A DNA stretch of 64,000 nt from Malus domestica (GCF_042453785.1 NC_091676.1:1619501-1683500), one strand, 5' to 3'. Shown: positions 33,399 through 46,301, counted from the first letter of the stretch. Notes: generated from the sequence alone by a model not told the origin. Numbers and translations: made by a program.

Positions 33399-34467
33399 AT
33401 CTTAATTAATTAGAAGATCGATCGGTTAAGGATATAAACCAAGGATAATTTATGATCAACAATTGATGAACTAATAACAAAACAGGTTAGAGGTAGAATT
33501 GGGAGATAACACTTAATCCTAGGATTGACTTAAATAGGAGAAATTATCATTCATGAAAAGCTACAACTTGCCTATAATAAATATTAAAAGGGAACTTATT
33601 GGTGGTCCTGAACGTTTAAAATTGACACCAAAATTTACTTCCATCACCTTTGCTACTTTAATCGTTTTTACCTATATTTTGTTCAATTTTTTTTTACACC
33701 TATATATACATATGGGATGGATCCGTGATATCACTTTTTTTTATACAATTTTTTACACAAGTTTTGTGGGACCCACTCAGTAATGTATTTCAACAATCCA
33801 ACTGTTTATTTTTTAGAACATCATTAATAAATCATCCTTACAAAAAATTAGACAAATTCAAAACCATGACATTCATTTATAGCGAAGAAAGTGGACAAAT
33901 ATGTTTCTATAAAGAAACCCTACATGATTTATGATGAAATATCTAAAAATAGATTGTTTGGATCGTTAAAATACATTACTTACAAGTTACAAGTGAGCCT
34001 ACAAAAATTTGTGTAAAAGGAGTATATAAGTACACCGATGGTGAATATATAATAATTTTTGTGTTTGGTAGATTTGGAGTGGTTAAAGGAATTGGAAATA
34101 ATAGGCACATTTCTTTCAGGTGGGACACGACTAGATAGTCATTCCTAATTAGGATTTACCAAATCTTAGTGACGTTCTTGTTTATTGTAAACAAAAGATA
34201 AAAGAATTCAAATGAATCAGACAGTTATGTCAATTGTTAATCACCAGTCACCACATCACATTAACATTATTTCGAATTCTATATCTATAATTGACGAGTT
34301 TACGACTTGGAGCGTCAAAAAAATATGGCAAAGCATTCAAGATACTTGGGAAATAAATTAGAAGTTTCAGTAGTCCACATAACTGTAACAAACACACAAA
34401 CAAATGATAGATTCACTTTATTTTTCATTTTCCCCAAAATTACATCCAATGATTATCCTATATACGA
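33399..34467. other. Spacer between MLP copy 2 and the MLP pseudogene
   Basis: AT-rich with several stop-rich short ORFs. No gene, RNA or clear mobile element was recognised. Confidence 0.4.
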
Positions 34468-35095
34468 TTGCGTAAAGAAATTATTGGTCTTTTTGACAAG
34501 AGCTGCAAACTAAAGCTGAAGGTGTTAGTCTGGATCACCGCCACATAGCTTTTCCTTTTCCTGTTAAAGGACCGCATCACCACGCTGCCCTCATCATAAT
34601 CTCATAATTTTGAAGAAACTTGAAGAATAATCTTGTAGCATCTGCAGCGATCTAGAGGGTTCCTTCAAGCACCCTTAAAGTACGGACTGATTTTCATCAT
34701 CTATGGTTTCAGTTAACTCCTTACGAAATGTAGGTTTCTCATATGTTCAACATTCCACAAGCAAAAATTATATCATGTTCCGATGTATAAGATACTCTGA
34801 GCATGTTAACTGTTGAATCTTGATTTTTGTATATTTGACCAAATTTAAAAAAAAAGTATAAAATATCCGATACTTGGGAGCACCATAGAACTCTTCACTA
34901 GCTTACTTCATCCAACATACATATCAACATTCATGGTAAAAAGACACTTGGAGCCGAACTTACGTTCAAGATTATTCAACCCAATTTACCACCTTCTACT
35001 AATTTATAACTCTGAACTTTGTTGGGGGCGATGTTGTTAACTTTGTTGGGGGCGATGTTGATATCTCGTACGGTATTGTTCGTGTGACTGTTAGC
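34468..35095 (-). pseudogene. Broken MLP copy, closest to MLP copy 3
   Basis: 34468-34743 resembles exon 2 of the gene at 43981-44544 (shared 'cgatctagagggtt', 'ccttcaagcac', 'atggyttcagttaactcctt', 'cacgctgccctcatca'), but with indels and stops. About 34945-35095 resembles its exon 1 (shared 'aatttataactc', 'gaactttg', 'gggcgatgttg'). A tandem duplication of about 24 bp is present ('aactttgttgggggcg' twice). The N-terminal coding part is missing. No open frame spans it. Confidence 0.75.
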
Positions 35096-35603
35096 AAGGA
35101 GGGGAAATTTGTTTGATTTCAGCGCTCGTCCTCGCCTTATTGTTACAATGATCTCAAATCACCATATTGGCTTCTGTCCACCACATGCATTAAGCGTCTA
35201 TGACTAGATCTAGTCTTCCACAACAAGAAACCCTTTCAGCGACGAATTCTTCCTCTGAAAGTAGGAAAGTTGTCCCAGAAACAGTTGGCGACTATAATGT
35301 TTTCCTTTTTAGATCATCCCAGTACGTAGGGCCTTTAGTGAACTTATATGGCGAGAAATATGCTTGATCGTTGTTGATAAATTAGAATCATCAAAATATT
35401 TCCTCGCTGAAAGTTCGTCATTTTGTCGGTAAAAGTTGTTCCTCGCTGTTAGACAGGGGAAAATAGAAAAAATTCTGAAAACATTGCGAGAAAATTAGGA
35501 TCTATTTATTGATTTGCAAAAACTCCCTCCAAACTTGTATAAAGCTAGCAATTTTTTTCTTTAAATTTAATATTAACCGATTAACTCTCTGAATTATTAT
35601 AAA
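35096..35603. other. Spacer with fold-back repeat remnant at the MULE insertion site
   Basis: 35510-35594 resembles the subrepeats of the fold-back element at 13375-13850 ('attaaccgattaactctctgaa'), and the sequence right of the MULE (37620-37650, 'aaccaatttctcc') continues it. So the MULE seems to have landed in an older repeat. Confidence 0.45.
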
Positions 35604-37610
35604 GGGTAAAAGACTGTTTACTACCCTCATGTTTCATGGTTTTCAACATTTAGTATATCAAGTTTTTTTCGTCCCAGAGTCATACCTAAAGTGTTAATTT
35701 TGGGACAGTCTCATACATCCGTTAGTCAAACTGTTAAGTATGCCGTTAACTGATGATGTGATGCCTATGTGGACAATGACTGGGTGCCACGTGTCATTAA
35801 GGGATCCACGTGGAAATTAAAAATTAATTATTAAAAAAATTCAAAAAAAAAAAAAAAAAACAAACAAACAAAATAAAACCCAGAAGCCCTTCGTCTTCCT
35901 CACCCCCACCCGACATCCCTCAATTCCCAGAACCCCATTGTCTTCCCCACCCGACACCCTTTATCCATGCTTCCTCAATTTCCTTGTTATGGCTGTCGTC
36001 TGCAAATCACCATCTACATCTTCCTCCAGCAGCTGAAGACCTCGCCTCCTTGTCGTTGCTCGAAGAGCAGGTGAAGCAGGATGAGCTTGACCGTGACATG
36101 GCACTGAATGACGACGCATCTTTAATAGAAGGGACGCATAAGGAGAGGAACGAGGCCATTTTCGATTACTACTTTGATTTGCAGGAATGCTACTCTGAGG
36201 TGGAAGAATCTGAAACAATGAAGCGGAGAAAATCGAGAAGCGCCGCCTGTGTGGCGATGTCGGCGGTAGCTGATGGAGTCGAAATAGGTAAGCCGGGAGT
36301 CGAATCGGGTCACCATCGGCGGCTATGGGTCAAGGACAGGTCGAAAGCATGGTGGGACGAGTGCAACCAGTCGGATTTTTTGAAATCAGAATTCAAACCG
36401 TCTTACCAGATCTAGTCGATGACGCATCCTGTCTGTCCGTCCCTCACTCCATCATTTCTTTTCCCTCCCTTCTCTCCTCTGCACGAACCAAACCGTCCTA
36501 CCAGATCCGGTCGATGACGCAGTCTGTCTTGGGCTGCTGCTACGAGCTATCTCGTCCTCTACGTCCATATCCTGGACCCACCGCCTATTCTCTGCCTTTC
36601 CGTCTTTTCTTTTTCCCTTATTCTTCCTTTTTCCTTTTGATTTTCCTTTTCTATTTCCGTTTTATTTTCATCTCGAAAGAGACCCCAATTTTTCTGGGTT
36701 CACAAAAGAAACCCAATATTAGTTGATCTGAATATTTTTTTTCTTTTAACTTTATAGTTTTCTGGAAAATTGGGAGGATTTGAGTCTCCTCCACCCGTTT
36801 TGATTTTGCATTTTCTGGTCCAATTCGAAATGGCCTAGAGGAGGAAGAATTTGATTTAATGGTTTATGCCCCAGATCTCGTCAAGATTATTGAAACTTCA
36901 ATCCACACTTTTCAGCTTTTCCTGAAGATGGAAGTCACTTGTTTCTTAATTTGCTTTAATTAAACTTCTTGTTTCGTTATTTAAGAATTGTGATAGATGT
37001 AGAGAAATTGAGTAGCGAGAGAGAGGTGGGTAAGACGGATTGAAGAACGATTCTAATTTAACTTCTTCTCTTTTCGTGGAATAGGGGTCACGAGAGAGGC
37101 TTTTTCTGGCTTTTTCTTCTGGGTTCACAAAGAGAAGATCCATACTTGAAAATACCAAATTCTTGTTGAAATAGAATTTCTTTGGGAGGGATTTTGTTGG
37201 GTTGGGTGTGCGGAGATGATGGGTACGGGTTGTAGAGGAGAGAAGGGAGGGTGGTGCAGGTGCAGAAAAGAGAATGGAGGGAAGGGGTACGGGTTGCAGA
37301 AGAGAGAAGGGAGGGAGAGGGTGCGAGGGATGAGGGAGGAGACAAATGTTTGTTTTTTTTTTTTTTTTTTTGTATTTTTAATTTTTTAATTTTTTTAATA
37401 TTGAAGTGGGCCTAAATTGACATGTGGTGCCCAGTAATTGTCCACGTGGGCGCCACGTCATCAGTTAACAGAAGTTCTAACAGAAAACTTAACGGATGTA
37501 TGAGACTCTCTCAAAATTAATACTTTAGGTATGACTCTGGGATGAAAAAAAATTGATGTACTAAATGTTGAAAACCATGAAACTTGAGGGTAGTAAACAG
37601 CCTTTTACCC
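35604..37610. mobile_element. Mutator-like element (MULE) with about 200-bp TIRs and 9-bp TSD; Pack-MULE candidate
   Basis: Long inverted ends: the left starts GGGTAAAAGACTGTTTACTA and the right end reads the same when reversed (GGGTAAAAGGCTGTTTACTA). Similarity continues for about 200 bp, including the ACGTGG-rich inner part. The perfect 9-bp repeat TATTATAAA flanks it (35595-35603 and 37611-37619). There is no MURA transposase. Inside lies a plus-strand frame resembling an ALP1-like gene fragment, plus GC-richer sequence unlike the surroundings. A roughly 36-bp block around 'taccagatcyrgtcgatgac' occurs twice, near 36400 and 36500. Confidence 0.88.
36050..36415 (+). pseudogene. Captured gene fragment resembling ALP1-like / HARBI1-type nuclease protein
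   Basis: The end of the open frame 35984-36415 reads RRLWVKDRSKAWWDECNQSD followed by FLKSEF. I recognise this as the block just before the DDE nuclease domain in plant ALP1-like (Harbinger transposase-derived) proteins. Upstream is a charged region with LLEEQVKQDELDRD. The frame stops at TAG before any catalytic part. It sits inside the MULE, so it looks like a captured piece. The 5' part of the ORF (35984-36050) is probably not from the same gene. Recognition is by memory of the motif only. Confidence 0.55.
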
Positions 37611-37818
37611 TATTATAAATAACCAATTTCTCCACTGCGTTTAGATTTTGAATTTTTTTCATTCAAGTTTTCATCATCGTGGTCATGCGGACATACAAGG
37701 CAAATGTATAAGGGCAAAAAAGTGATTTTCGTTTTGGTAAATTGGGCACAAAGCCACTATTTTACAGCTGCTAATTGGACTTTCAGGACTAATTCAAACA
37801 AAAGTACGAAGTCAACTA

Positions 37819-40055
37819 CACTACTACAAATTTTTACATACATAATGCAGTTTATGGGTCATGTTAAAAGTTTAATGACGCAAGGGTTTAGCGTCATCTT
37901 TGTGGTGTCATTAAATATATTTTTTATGACGTTGAAAAAGTGTCATGTATTACTTTTAAAGACGCCTAACAAGTGTCATTGAATTAAGAACTTGTGTTAT
38001 CTACTACCATTTAAGACGCGGAATAAGTGTCATAAACAGAGGAATGAGTTTCATGGTATACTAATTATGACATACGCACAGTGTCATGTATAGCTTTTAG
38101 AGACACTTAACAAGTGTCATTGAAATAAAAAAGCGTGTCATCTATTTCAGTTCGAGACGCGGAATATGTGTCATAAACAGAGGAATGAGCGTCATGATAT
38201 ACTAAACATGACATCTGTATAGCGTCATGTCTATAGCACTACAACGTCATTGAATATTAGCAACGACACACAAAGCTTGTCATAAACCATTCAATGCATG
38301 TCCTGAAATATGTTTGATGACATATGTAATGTATTTTTAATTTGAAAACAAGACTTACATAATTCATCCAAGAAGTAAGATATTTACCTCAAATAAAATA
38401 ATATTGTTTCATAAATTTGTAATTCACCCACCACCAAAGTATTACAAAAGACAATATAATGTGTAGAGCTTTCCTTCTAAAATAAAACTATACGTTCACT
38501 TAATTTAAAATTTCACAAACTAGCTAATCTAGAGTTTCATCTATTGGGCTGTATTCATCAACATACTCAGCCCACTTTATTCTTAATGCATCAATTTCCT
38601 GTTGAGTGTATGTAGCTTTTATCCTTCAAACTGCTCCTGCAAAAAATAAATAAATTGAATGAGAGGATCCTTACCATAAGACAACAGAAAAACAAATAGG
38701 AAAACTCTTTGTTGATCACCGTGGATCTTCCCGTCTCCCTTGTCCTCGTTCTTCTTTATTTGTGCACAACTAAATAGCAACCGTAAATTAGTGGTTCAAT
38801 TTGCAGTTTAAATTAGAGGTTAAATAAAAATAGAATAAACACATATTTATCCAAGACTTGAAAGCAAAGCCTAAACCTGATGCAATTTTTATGAGGTCTG
38901 GGTGGAGGGCAAGTCTGTAGCATACTAGCTGAGATCGAACTTGTGGTGCTACAACTTATCATCTCAATAATTGAACTAAAAAAAAATAAACATAAAATTT
39001 ATAAGATTATATACTGAATGAGCAGGATACGAAATTATTCCTATGACCAAAATGAAGATGAGTGATAGAAAAAAGCAACACGCATGCAGAGAAAGGGAGG
39101 GAGAGTGTACCTTTGGAGTGATGTTTGTCATCATCACTGAACAAAATTTTGATTCTGAAAGACCTGTCATGATTCATATAAAAAAAATCCAAGAACAATT
39201 TTCAAAAGCATATAAAAATCCTTTAGACAAACCAACTCTCTTAAATACCAATCCATAAGATTGCCTCTGCTTGCTTTACGAATCTTGCAAATATCAGTCT
39301 ATTAAATATGAATGATGAAGACAAACCTACTCTCTTAAGCATAAACCAGATGCGTCACCACCGCCTGTCCAGAACCCAATTCTAGGAGCGGACACTCGAG
39401 AATGAAGACATCAGACCATAATTGAAACAACTACAAACTAAACTGACCAAACCACTTAAAACCACACAACTAAGATAAGAGTTTGTATCATAAAAGCATA
39501 AGTTTGAGTGAGTGAAAATTTGAGTACTGACAATGGTTCACTTTTTCTTAGCAGCAGACTTGGTGACCTTGGCATCGATGGGATCCTTCTTCTCAACACT
39601 CTTGATAACACCAAAAGCAACAATCTGGCGCATGCCACAAACAACAAAGCAACCTAATGGATGGTACTCAGAAAATGTCACCACAACCATGGGCTTGGTA
39701 GGAAGCATCTTCACCATAACTGCATCTCCGTTCTTCAAGAACTTTGTCTCCATCTCAATCTCCTTGCCAGACCTCCTGTCAATCTTGGTAAGGATCTCAC
39801 CGAACTTCCCAACCTTGCGCAGTTGATAAACAACGTGCTTTTCAAGCGTAGTGGCGTTAAAAAGAAATAATCTATAACTGCTTGAGAGATTTAAGGGATA
39901 AATCTTCCACTTTTCCTTTTAAAATCTTCCGCATATTTTATTGAACAACACATTTTTTTTAGTTGCATCATAATATTACTTTAATAACATTTTTAATAAA
40001 AGAATGTCATTAAAAATTTTACCAAGTGTCATGAAAGCCCTATTTTGTAGTAGTG
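37819..40055. mobile_element. CACTA (En/Spm-type) element with 3-bp TSD, non-autonomous
   Basis: The left end is CACTACTACAAA and the right end is TTTTGTAGTAGTG, flanked by CTA on both sides (37816-37818 and 40056-40058). Subterminal regions are full of short repeats with 'gtgtcat' or 'atgaca' cores (37840-38340, with a roughly 140-bp unit repeated about twice; also near 40000), the kind bound by the TNPA-type protein. A minus-strand frame at 38524-38610 ending YVDEYSPIDETLD may be a relic of its own transposase. It also carries an EF-1alpha fragment (39538-39860). Confidence 0.85.
39538..39860 (-). pseudogene. EF-1alpha C-terminal fragment captured inside the CACTA element
   Basis: The minus-strand translation contains KIDRRSGKE, then [36 protein letters not shown] and a terminal [10 protein letters not shown] with stop. 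These are the last roughly 100 residues of plant elongation factor 1-alpha with several substitutions (for example the conserved Gly of NGDAG and the RFAVRDMRQT block have changed). It cannot make a working factor. Frame and order are kept, which suggests capture of a genomic or cDNA 3' end rather than random similarity. Confidence 0.85.
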
Positions 40056-40058
40056 CTA

Positions 40059-40914
40059 GCAAAAAAGAAGACGAGAAAAAACAATCCGTTGTACACATTA
40101 GGAATAAAAAAAAAGGAGAGGTTTGGGTGGGTGGTTGGGTCTGTGAATCTCTTTCTCACTAATTTATGGCTTGTTACAAGCGTTTAGATGGTGGTTGGAC
40201 CCATTGATAAAATGTGGTTAGAATAAGTCTGGATGGCAAGGGCGGAGGCTTGAAACATGCTCTCCAACCCAAAAACCCTCCTCCAGCAGGCTAAGAAGAA
40301 GAGGGCAGCCTGAGCAACTTATGCTCAGCCCTTACGCTAGCGGGCAAGGCTTTTTTGTTTTTTTTTGTGTCTGGCGATTGCAATGAACGCATGAACTCAG
40401 CAAGTGAGCTAACAACTTCCAACTTCGATTGTCGTGGGGCCCACTGCATAATCTAACAGCCACCATCAACATCTCTATGACGTGACAATTTGTGAGTCGT
40501 TAAATTTTCAATGGCCTAATGTTCTGGACTATCGGATTTCCAATTCCAACAGTAAAAAATTGAAAAACTTATCATTTTGACATGTGTCACATTCTAATGC
40601 ATATGATTTTAGATATGTTTGGAAATGAATGGCCATGATTAATCCAACAGTTAAAAATTATAAAAAAGGGGATTTTTTATTATTTATTATTCTATAAATA
40701 TTGAATCATCTTCTGCATTTCTCTCAACACAATATTTATTTTTACTACAATCTTCTAAATTTGTTTTCAACTTTTCAAATCCTTTTATTACTAAAAAAAA
40801 TGAATGAGAAGGTACTTTGGTCGGTCGAGGAAGATGTTGCTTTGCTTTGTTTTTCACTTTCCAAATCCTTCTATCACAAAGAATAATATTGTTTAAATAT
40901 CGTAGTTGGTTATC
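40059..40914. other. Spacer between CACTA and Harbinger-like elements
   Basis: Non-coding. One 61-aa frame (40701-40886) has no recognisable domain. Confidence 0.4.
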
Positions 40915-40917
40915 TTA

Positions 40918-42119
40918 GGCCTCATTTGGCTGCTCGGACTGTACTGACTATTTCAGTCGGATAGGATAATCTGTCATCGGACTGTACTGACTAAATTAGT
41001 CAGGCGTCTGGTGCAGTATCGTATTAATAACCGTATTATTTATAATGTGTTTGGTACTGTACTGGATAAGAGATCGGATTATATTATTTTTACTAAAAAA
41101 ATTTGATGACTAATGAAAAAAAAAATCACAACAACCAAATGCATCAAAATAAAAAATAAAATAAAAATAATATTGTTTGTGATTTTGAACTTTGATATTG
41201 TATTTTCTATTTGTCCTTTATTTAAACCAAATTATAAAAAATAAAAATAAAAAATCCTTTCTTCCCCAGATCTTCTCCATCGCATAGCCCCCAGACACCC
41301 TCACTCCCTTCTCCAGTTTTCCTTACCAGTTCAAGAAAATCTTCCCCCTCTATACAGAAGAAGCGGATTGTCGGTGTTGGCATCAATGGCTAGTGAGAAC
41401 GGCAGTTACCCATATCAAACTGCAGATTATCAACATTTCCCAAATTTAACGTACTGGAGATTCCCAGTGAGAACGACATTTACTTGAAGTAATGATATGA
41501 ACTGGAGATTCCCAGTGACTATATGATACCTGATTTCCTAAATTTAATCCATAATTTTATTTTCAATTTATCGAGAGGTTGCATTGGATTGTCGATATCG
41601 TTGAACGGTGTTGCAGCGATGTTGGGCAGTAGGTGAATGCAGGCAATTCTAGTGCTCCGACGACGTGGGTTTCGGTCAGATCTAGTTCAAATCCAGGGTC
41701 GATGGCACGTGAACCCGTGCGGGTCCCGCGATAAGGAACTAAAGAGGAGAGAGAGAGGCAAAAAAGAAGAAAAGAGAAAGGGAAGAAGAAAGGAGGAGGA
41801 AGAAGAACCTGAGATTGACGATTGAGCGATTTGGTGAATGGGTTTGAGGAGAGAGAGAAGAAGAAAGGAGAAGGAGGAAGAAGAACGATGGTAACAGAAG
41901 TGAGAAGAGAACGATGCGCCACACCGATGAAGCGAGGACACGAACCCAACTAAATAATACAGAGATTTCTGGAAGGATAAATAAGCGGGCAGACACCGGA
42001 TAAAAGATGTGGGCCCAGTTTAAGTAATACGGGTACTATTTAGTACGTAGTTGCACCAAACACCCGGATCCATATTACTTATCCTATCCGATTCCTTATA
42101 TGGACTACCAAACGAGGCC
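40918..42119. mobile_element. Harbinger-like non-autonomous element with TTA target duplication
   Basis: The ends are GGCCTCATTTGG and its inverted partner CCAAACGAGGCC, flanked by TTA (40915-40917 and 42120-42122), the PIF/Harbinger preference. Subterminal 'cggactgtactgac' and 'cggataggataa' blocks recur in inverted form near the right end. No transposase is present. The interior is purine-rich on the plus strand (41720-41910) and produces long low-complexity ORFs that are not genes. A diverged relative is at 28972-29934. Confidence 0.8.
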
Positions 42120-42126
42120 TTAGTAT

Positions 42127-43573
42127 TGTAATACCCTGAAAATTTTAAATATATGAATATGTGGAGAAAATCGAAAATAAATCGATTTATGATTATGAAG
42201 AATTAAATCGAGCATATTACTGAGCTTTTATATGATTTTTCAAGAATTTATAATAATTTGTGTAAGTTTAGTTTTAAATTAAACTAGTTATGAGATTTAA
42301 AGTTTGGACCTTAATTATTTAAAATACGTAGACCTTTCGAGGTCAAAAATCATATTTTTGAATAGAGCTCGACCTCATGAATGCGTAGGCGCAAACTGTT
42401 CGTGAAACAGAGTTAGAACGAAGAATTTATTAACGTTTAAAGTTAGGGGCATTTTAGTAAAATAGTTAAGTTCAAGATAATTCCAGATTTTTGAGAAAAA
42501 TCTGGAAGGCCACGTGTGTGGCCGAGATTTAAAGACAGAAATAATGGGCGGTGTAGATGGAAAATAAAGGAGAGAAAGGAGGGAGAGAGGAGCCAATCAG
42601 AAAAAGAGGGATGAAAGGTGACCAATGAGAGAAGAGAGAAATGGGGAGAAAGGAGAGAAGAGAGACACGGGGGATCGGGACCCGGGTCTTGGTGACCCGA
42701 CCCGATCGGCATCATACACTTTTCCGGTGGATTTTCACCCCTTTTTTCCGGTGAAATGCATCAAACCACCCCTTGGAAACCCCCTCCACGATCTTCCCTC
42801 TTCCTATTGCATCCCAAAAATCATAAAATTTGGTCTTGAAATTTGGAGAAAGAACACTCGGTGCCGCGACTTTCCTTGCTTGAAATCCATCAAAATCTGA
42901 AATGTTTTGGTTCAATTACAACCACCATTAGACTCCCCTTAAGAGCTGGAATAAAGCCCATTCATTGGTTGGGGTGTCGGAGTTGCTATGGAGTCGAATT
43001 GAGGACACCCAAATCTTAGGGTTCCGACGGATTTTGATGAAATTGGAGCCTTTTCCAGGCCAAATTGGCCTTGGTTGCAGGTGTGAAAGTTTCTCTACTC
43101 ATTGAGATCTTCATTTCTGTAATTTTTGAGAATTTTTAAAAATAATTGAATTTTTAAGCGAACCGGGACGGCCGACCGCCACCCGCGGTGGCGGGTGCAG
43201 TAGCGCACGGCCAGGGAGCCTACAAGTGTGTTTTATGCGAATTTCGTTATTTTAATTATGTTTTTGAGATTTAATTGATGTGGTTTGAATATTACTACGT
43301 TTTTGGTATATGTTGGATTAAAAGAATATTTTCAGGTTTGGTTTAAATTTTGAAGTTTTGAACTACGAAAGGCTTGATCCCTGTTGAGGGTACGTAGGCA
43401 GTCTAACGAGACGTTAGATGCAGCCATAAAATAAATGTGTTTAAATATTCAAGAATTAGTATATAGATGGAAATTGATCCAAGAGAAGAAAATAAATTAG
43501 CTATGTTTTTAGGTTGGGCCTAACATAATTATTTTCCCGAAATATACAAATATTTCGGGGCAGTGGCATTACA
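42127..43573. mobile_element. Probable solo LTR of a gypsy-type retrotransposon
   Basis: It starts TGTAATACCCTGAAAATTTT and ends TTTCGGGGCAGTGGCATTACA, so TG...CA with nearly inverted ends. The flanks are AGTAT (42122-42126) and AATAT (43574-43578), a 4-of-5 match that could be a mutated TSD. There is no internal domain and no second copy. It inserted right beside the Harbinger-like element. Confidence 0.5.
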
Positions 43574-43758
43574 AATATGCTATACTTTTGCCTTGTATTT
43601 GAAATTAGATAATCGTTTTATTTTAAAAAAACAAACTTACTAAGTTCACACTTAAACATATTTAAACAAACTTACAAAGGTCAACACACTTGCAGATAAC
43701 ACAATTAAAATTAAACATACCAACAAACATGGATCACACTTACAAGGCCAAACAAAGC

Positions 43759-43806
43759 ATATATATATATATATATGTATGTATGTATGTATGTATATGT
43801 ATATTA
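43759..43806. repeat. AT / ATGT microsatellite
   Basis: A run of AT dinucleotides passing into ATGT tetranucleotides, about 200 bp downstream of MLP copy 3. Confidence 0.8.
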
Positions 43807-43980
43807 TATTGATGAACAGTATTGCCCTTGCTCTTGTCTTTGCCCAACTGGTAGTAGAGTTGCACAGAGACAAAGTATTGTTCATAGTAAAAAGTACGGG
43901 CAAGCCAACTGCCTTGTTCTTACACTTGCATTCTCCAAACGGGTGAAACTGCTATTATGATCGGTCTGAAGTAGACGCGC

Positions 43981-44544
43981 TTATTCTTGGGTGAGGAAAT
44001 TGTCAGTCTCCTTAACAAGAACAACAGCTAACTGGAGCTGAAGTTGGGGATCCGGAACCCCATCATGTAGCTTTTCATATTGTAAGACCAAATTCACCAC
44101 GCTGCCCTCATCATGAACGCCTAATTTTGGAGTAACTTGTAAAGTGATCTTAAAGCTCTTGTATCGATCTAGAGGGTTTCCTTCAAGCACTGTGAAAGTC
44201 ACCGAATGATTTACATCGTCTATGGCTTCAGTTAACTCCTTGGAAAAAGTTGGTTTCCCATCTGCTAACATTTCATCACAAAATCAATTACTTGCTTCAT
44301 CCACAAAAAAACATGTAGACATATACAGTAAGAGAACAATCTTTGAGCCACACTTACCTTCAATATAATCCCACAAGAAGACACAACCCACTTTACCCCA
44401 TTCACCTTCAAGTAATTTATGACTCGGAACTTTGTCGGGGCTGATGTTGCATATTTCGTATGGTGTTCGTGCGAAGAATTCATGGAACCTGTTTGCTTCA
44501 GACTTGATTTCAACACTCGTCTCCACCTTGCTAGAATTTGACAT
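43981..44544 (-). CDS. MLP-like protein, copy 3
   Basis: Two exons on the minus strand, 44544-44358 and 44261-43981, total 156 codons (155 aa). The 96-bp intron (GTAAGT...TTAGCAG) is in the same phase-1 position as in copies 1 and 2. Exon 1 has VETSVEIKSEANRFHEFF and the loop GEWGKVGCVFLW. Exon 2 has DGKPTFSKELTEAIDDVNHS and the C-terminal helix. It is more diverged than copies 1 and 2 (for example an acidic-to-hydrophobic change in the C-terminal helix, LQLQLAVVLVKE), and is the parent-like sequence for the pseudogene at 34468-35095. A TATA motif lies about 50 bp upstream of the ATG. Confidence 0.88.
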
Positions 44545-44591
44545 TTTCCACTAGTACCAGAGTTGAAGGAAAAACGACTTTGGCCCTTACA

Positions 44592-44599
44592 CTTATATA
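44592..44599 (-). promoter_or_regulatory. TATA box of MLP copy 3
   Basis: TATATAAG on the minus strand, about 50 bp upstream of the start at 44544. It lies in the same 'TTCTATATAA' context as the TATA box of copy 1, which supports shared promoter ancestry. Confidence 0.6.
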
Positions 44600-44618
44600 G
44601 AAGAAAAGAGGGAAACAA

Positions 44619-46051
<1,433 letters not shown>

Positions 46052-46301
46052 TCCCCCCTTAATCTTGTCTTGTGACGCCGATTGTGTTCCTTAATCTGAC
46101 AAAGTCTTTTTGCCTGAGTGGTTTGGTGAATATGTCGGCGACTTGGTCTTGTGACTTCACGTATTCCACTTGCACATCCTTTCTTGCAATACACTCTCTT
46201 ATGTAATGATAGCGGGTATCTATGTGTTTGCTCATGTCATGGAATATTGGATTCTTTGCTAGAGCTATTGCAGACTTGTTGTCGACATAGATCTCTATTG
46301 G

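Noticed and set aside
41563-41996. Long Ser/Leu/Phe-rich minus-strand ORFs of 84-128 aa
   Set aside because: Translation of a purine-rich tract inside the Harbinger-like element. Several frames are open at once, as expected for low complexity.
44265-44618. 117-aa minus-strand ORF overlapping MLP copy 3
   Set aside because: Another frame of the MLP exon 1 and its intron. The spliced MLP reading explains the conservation.
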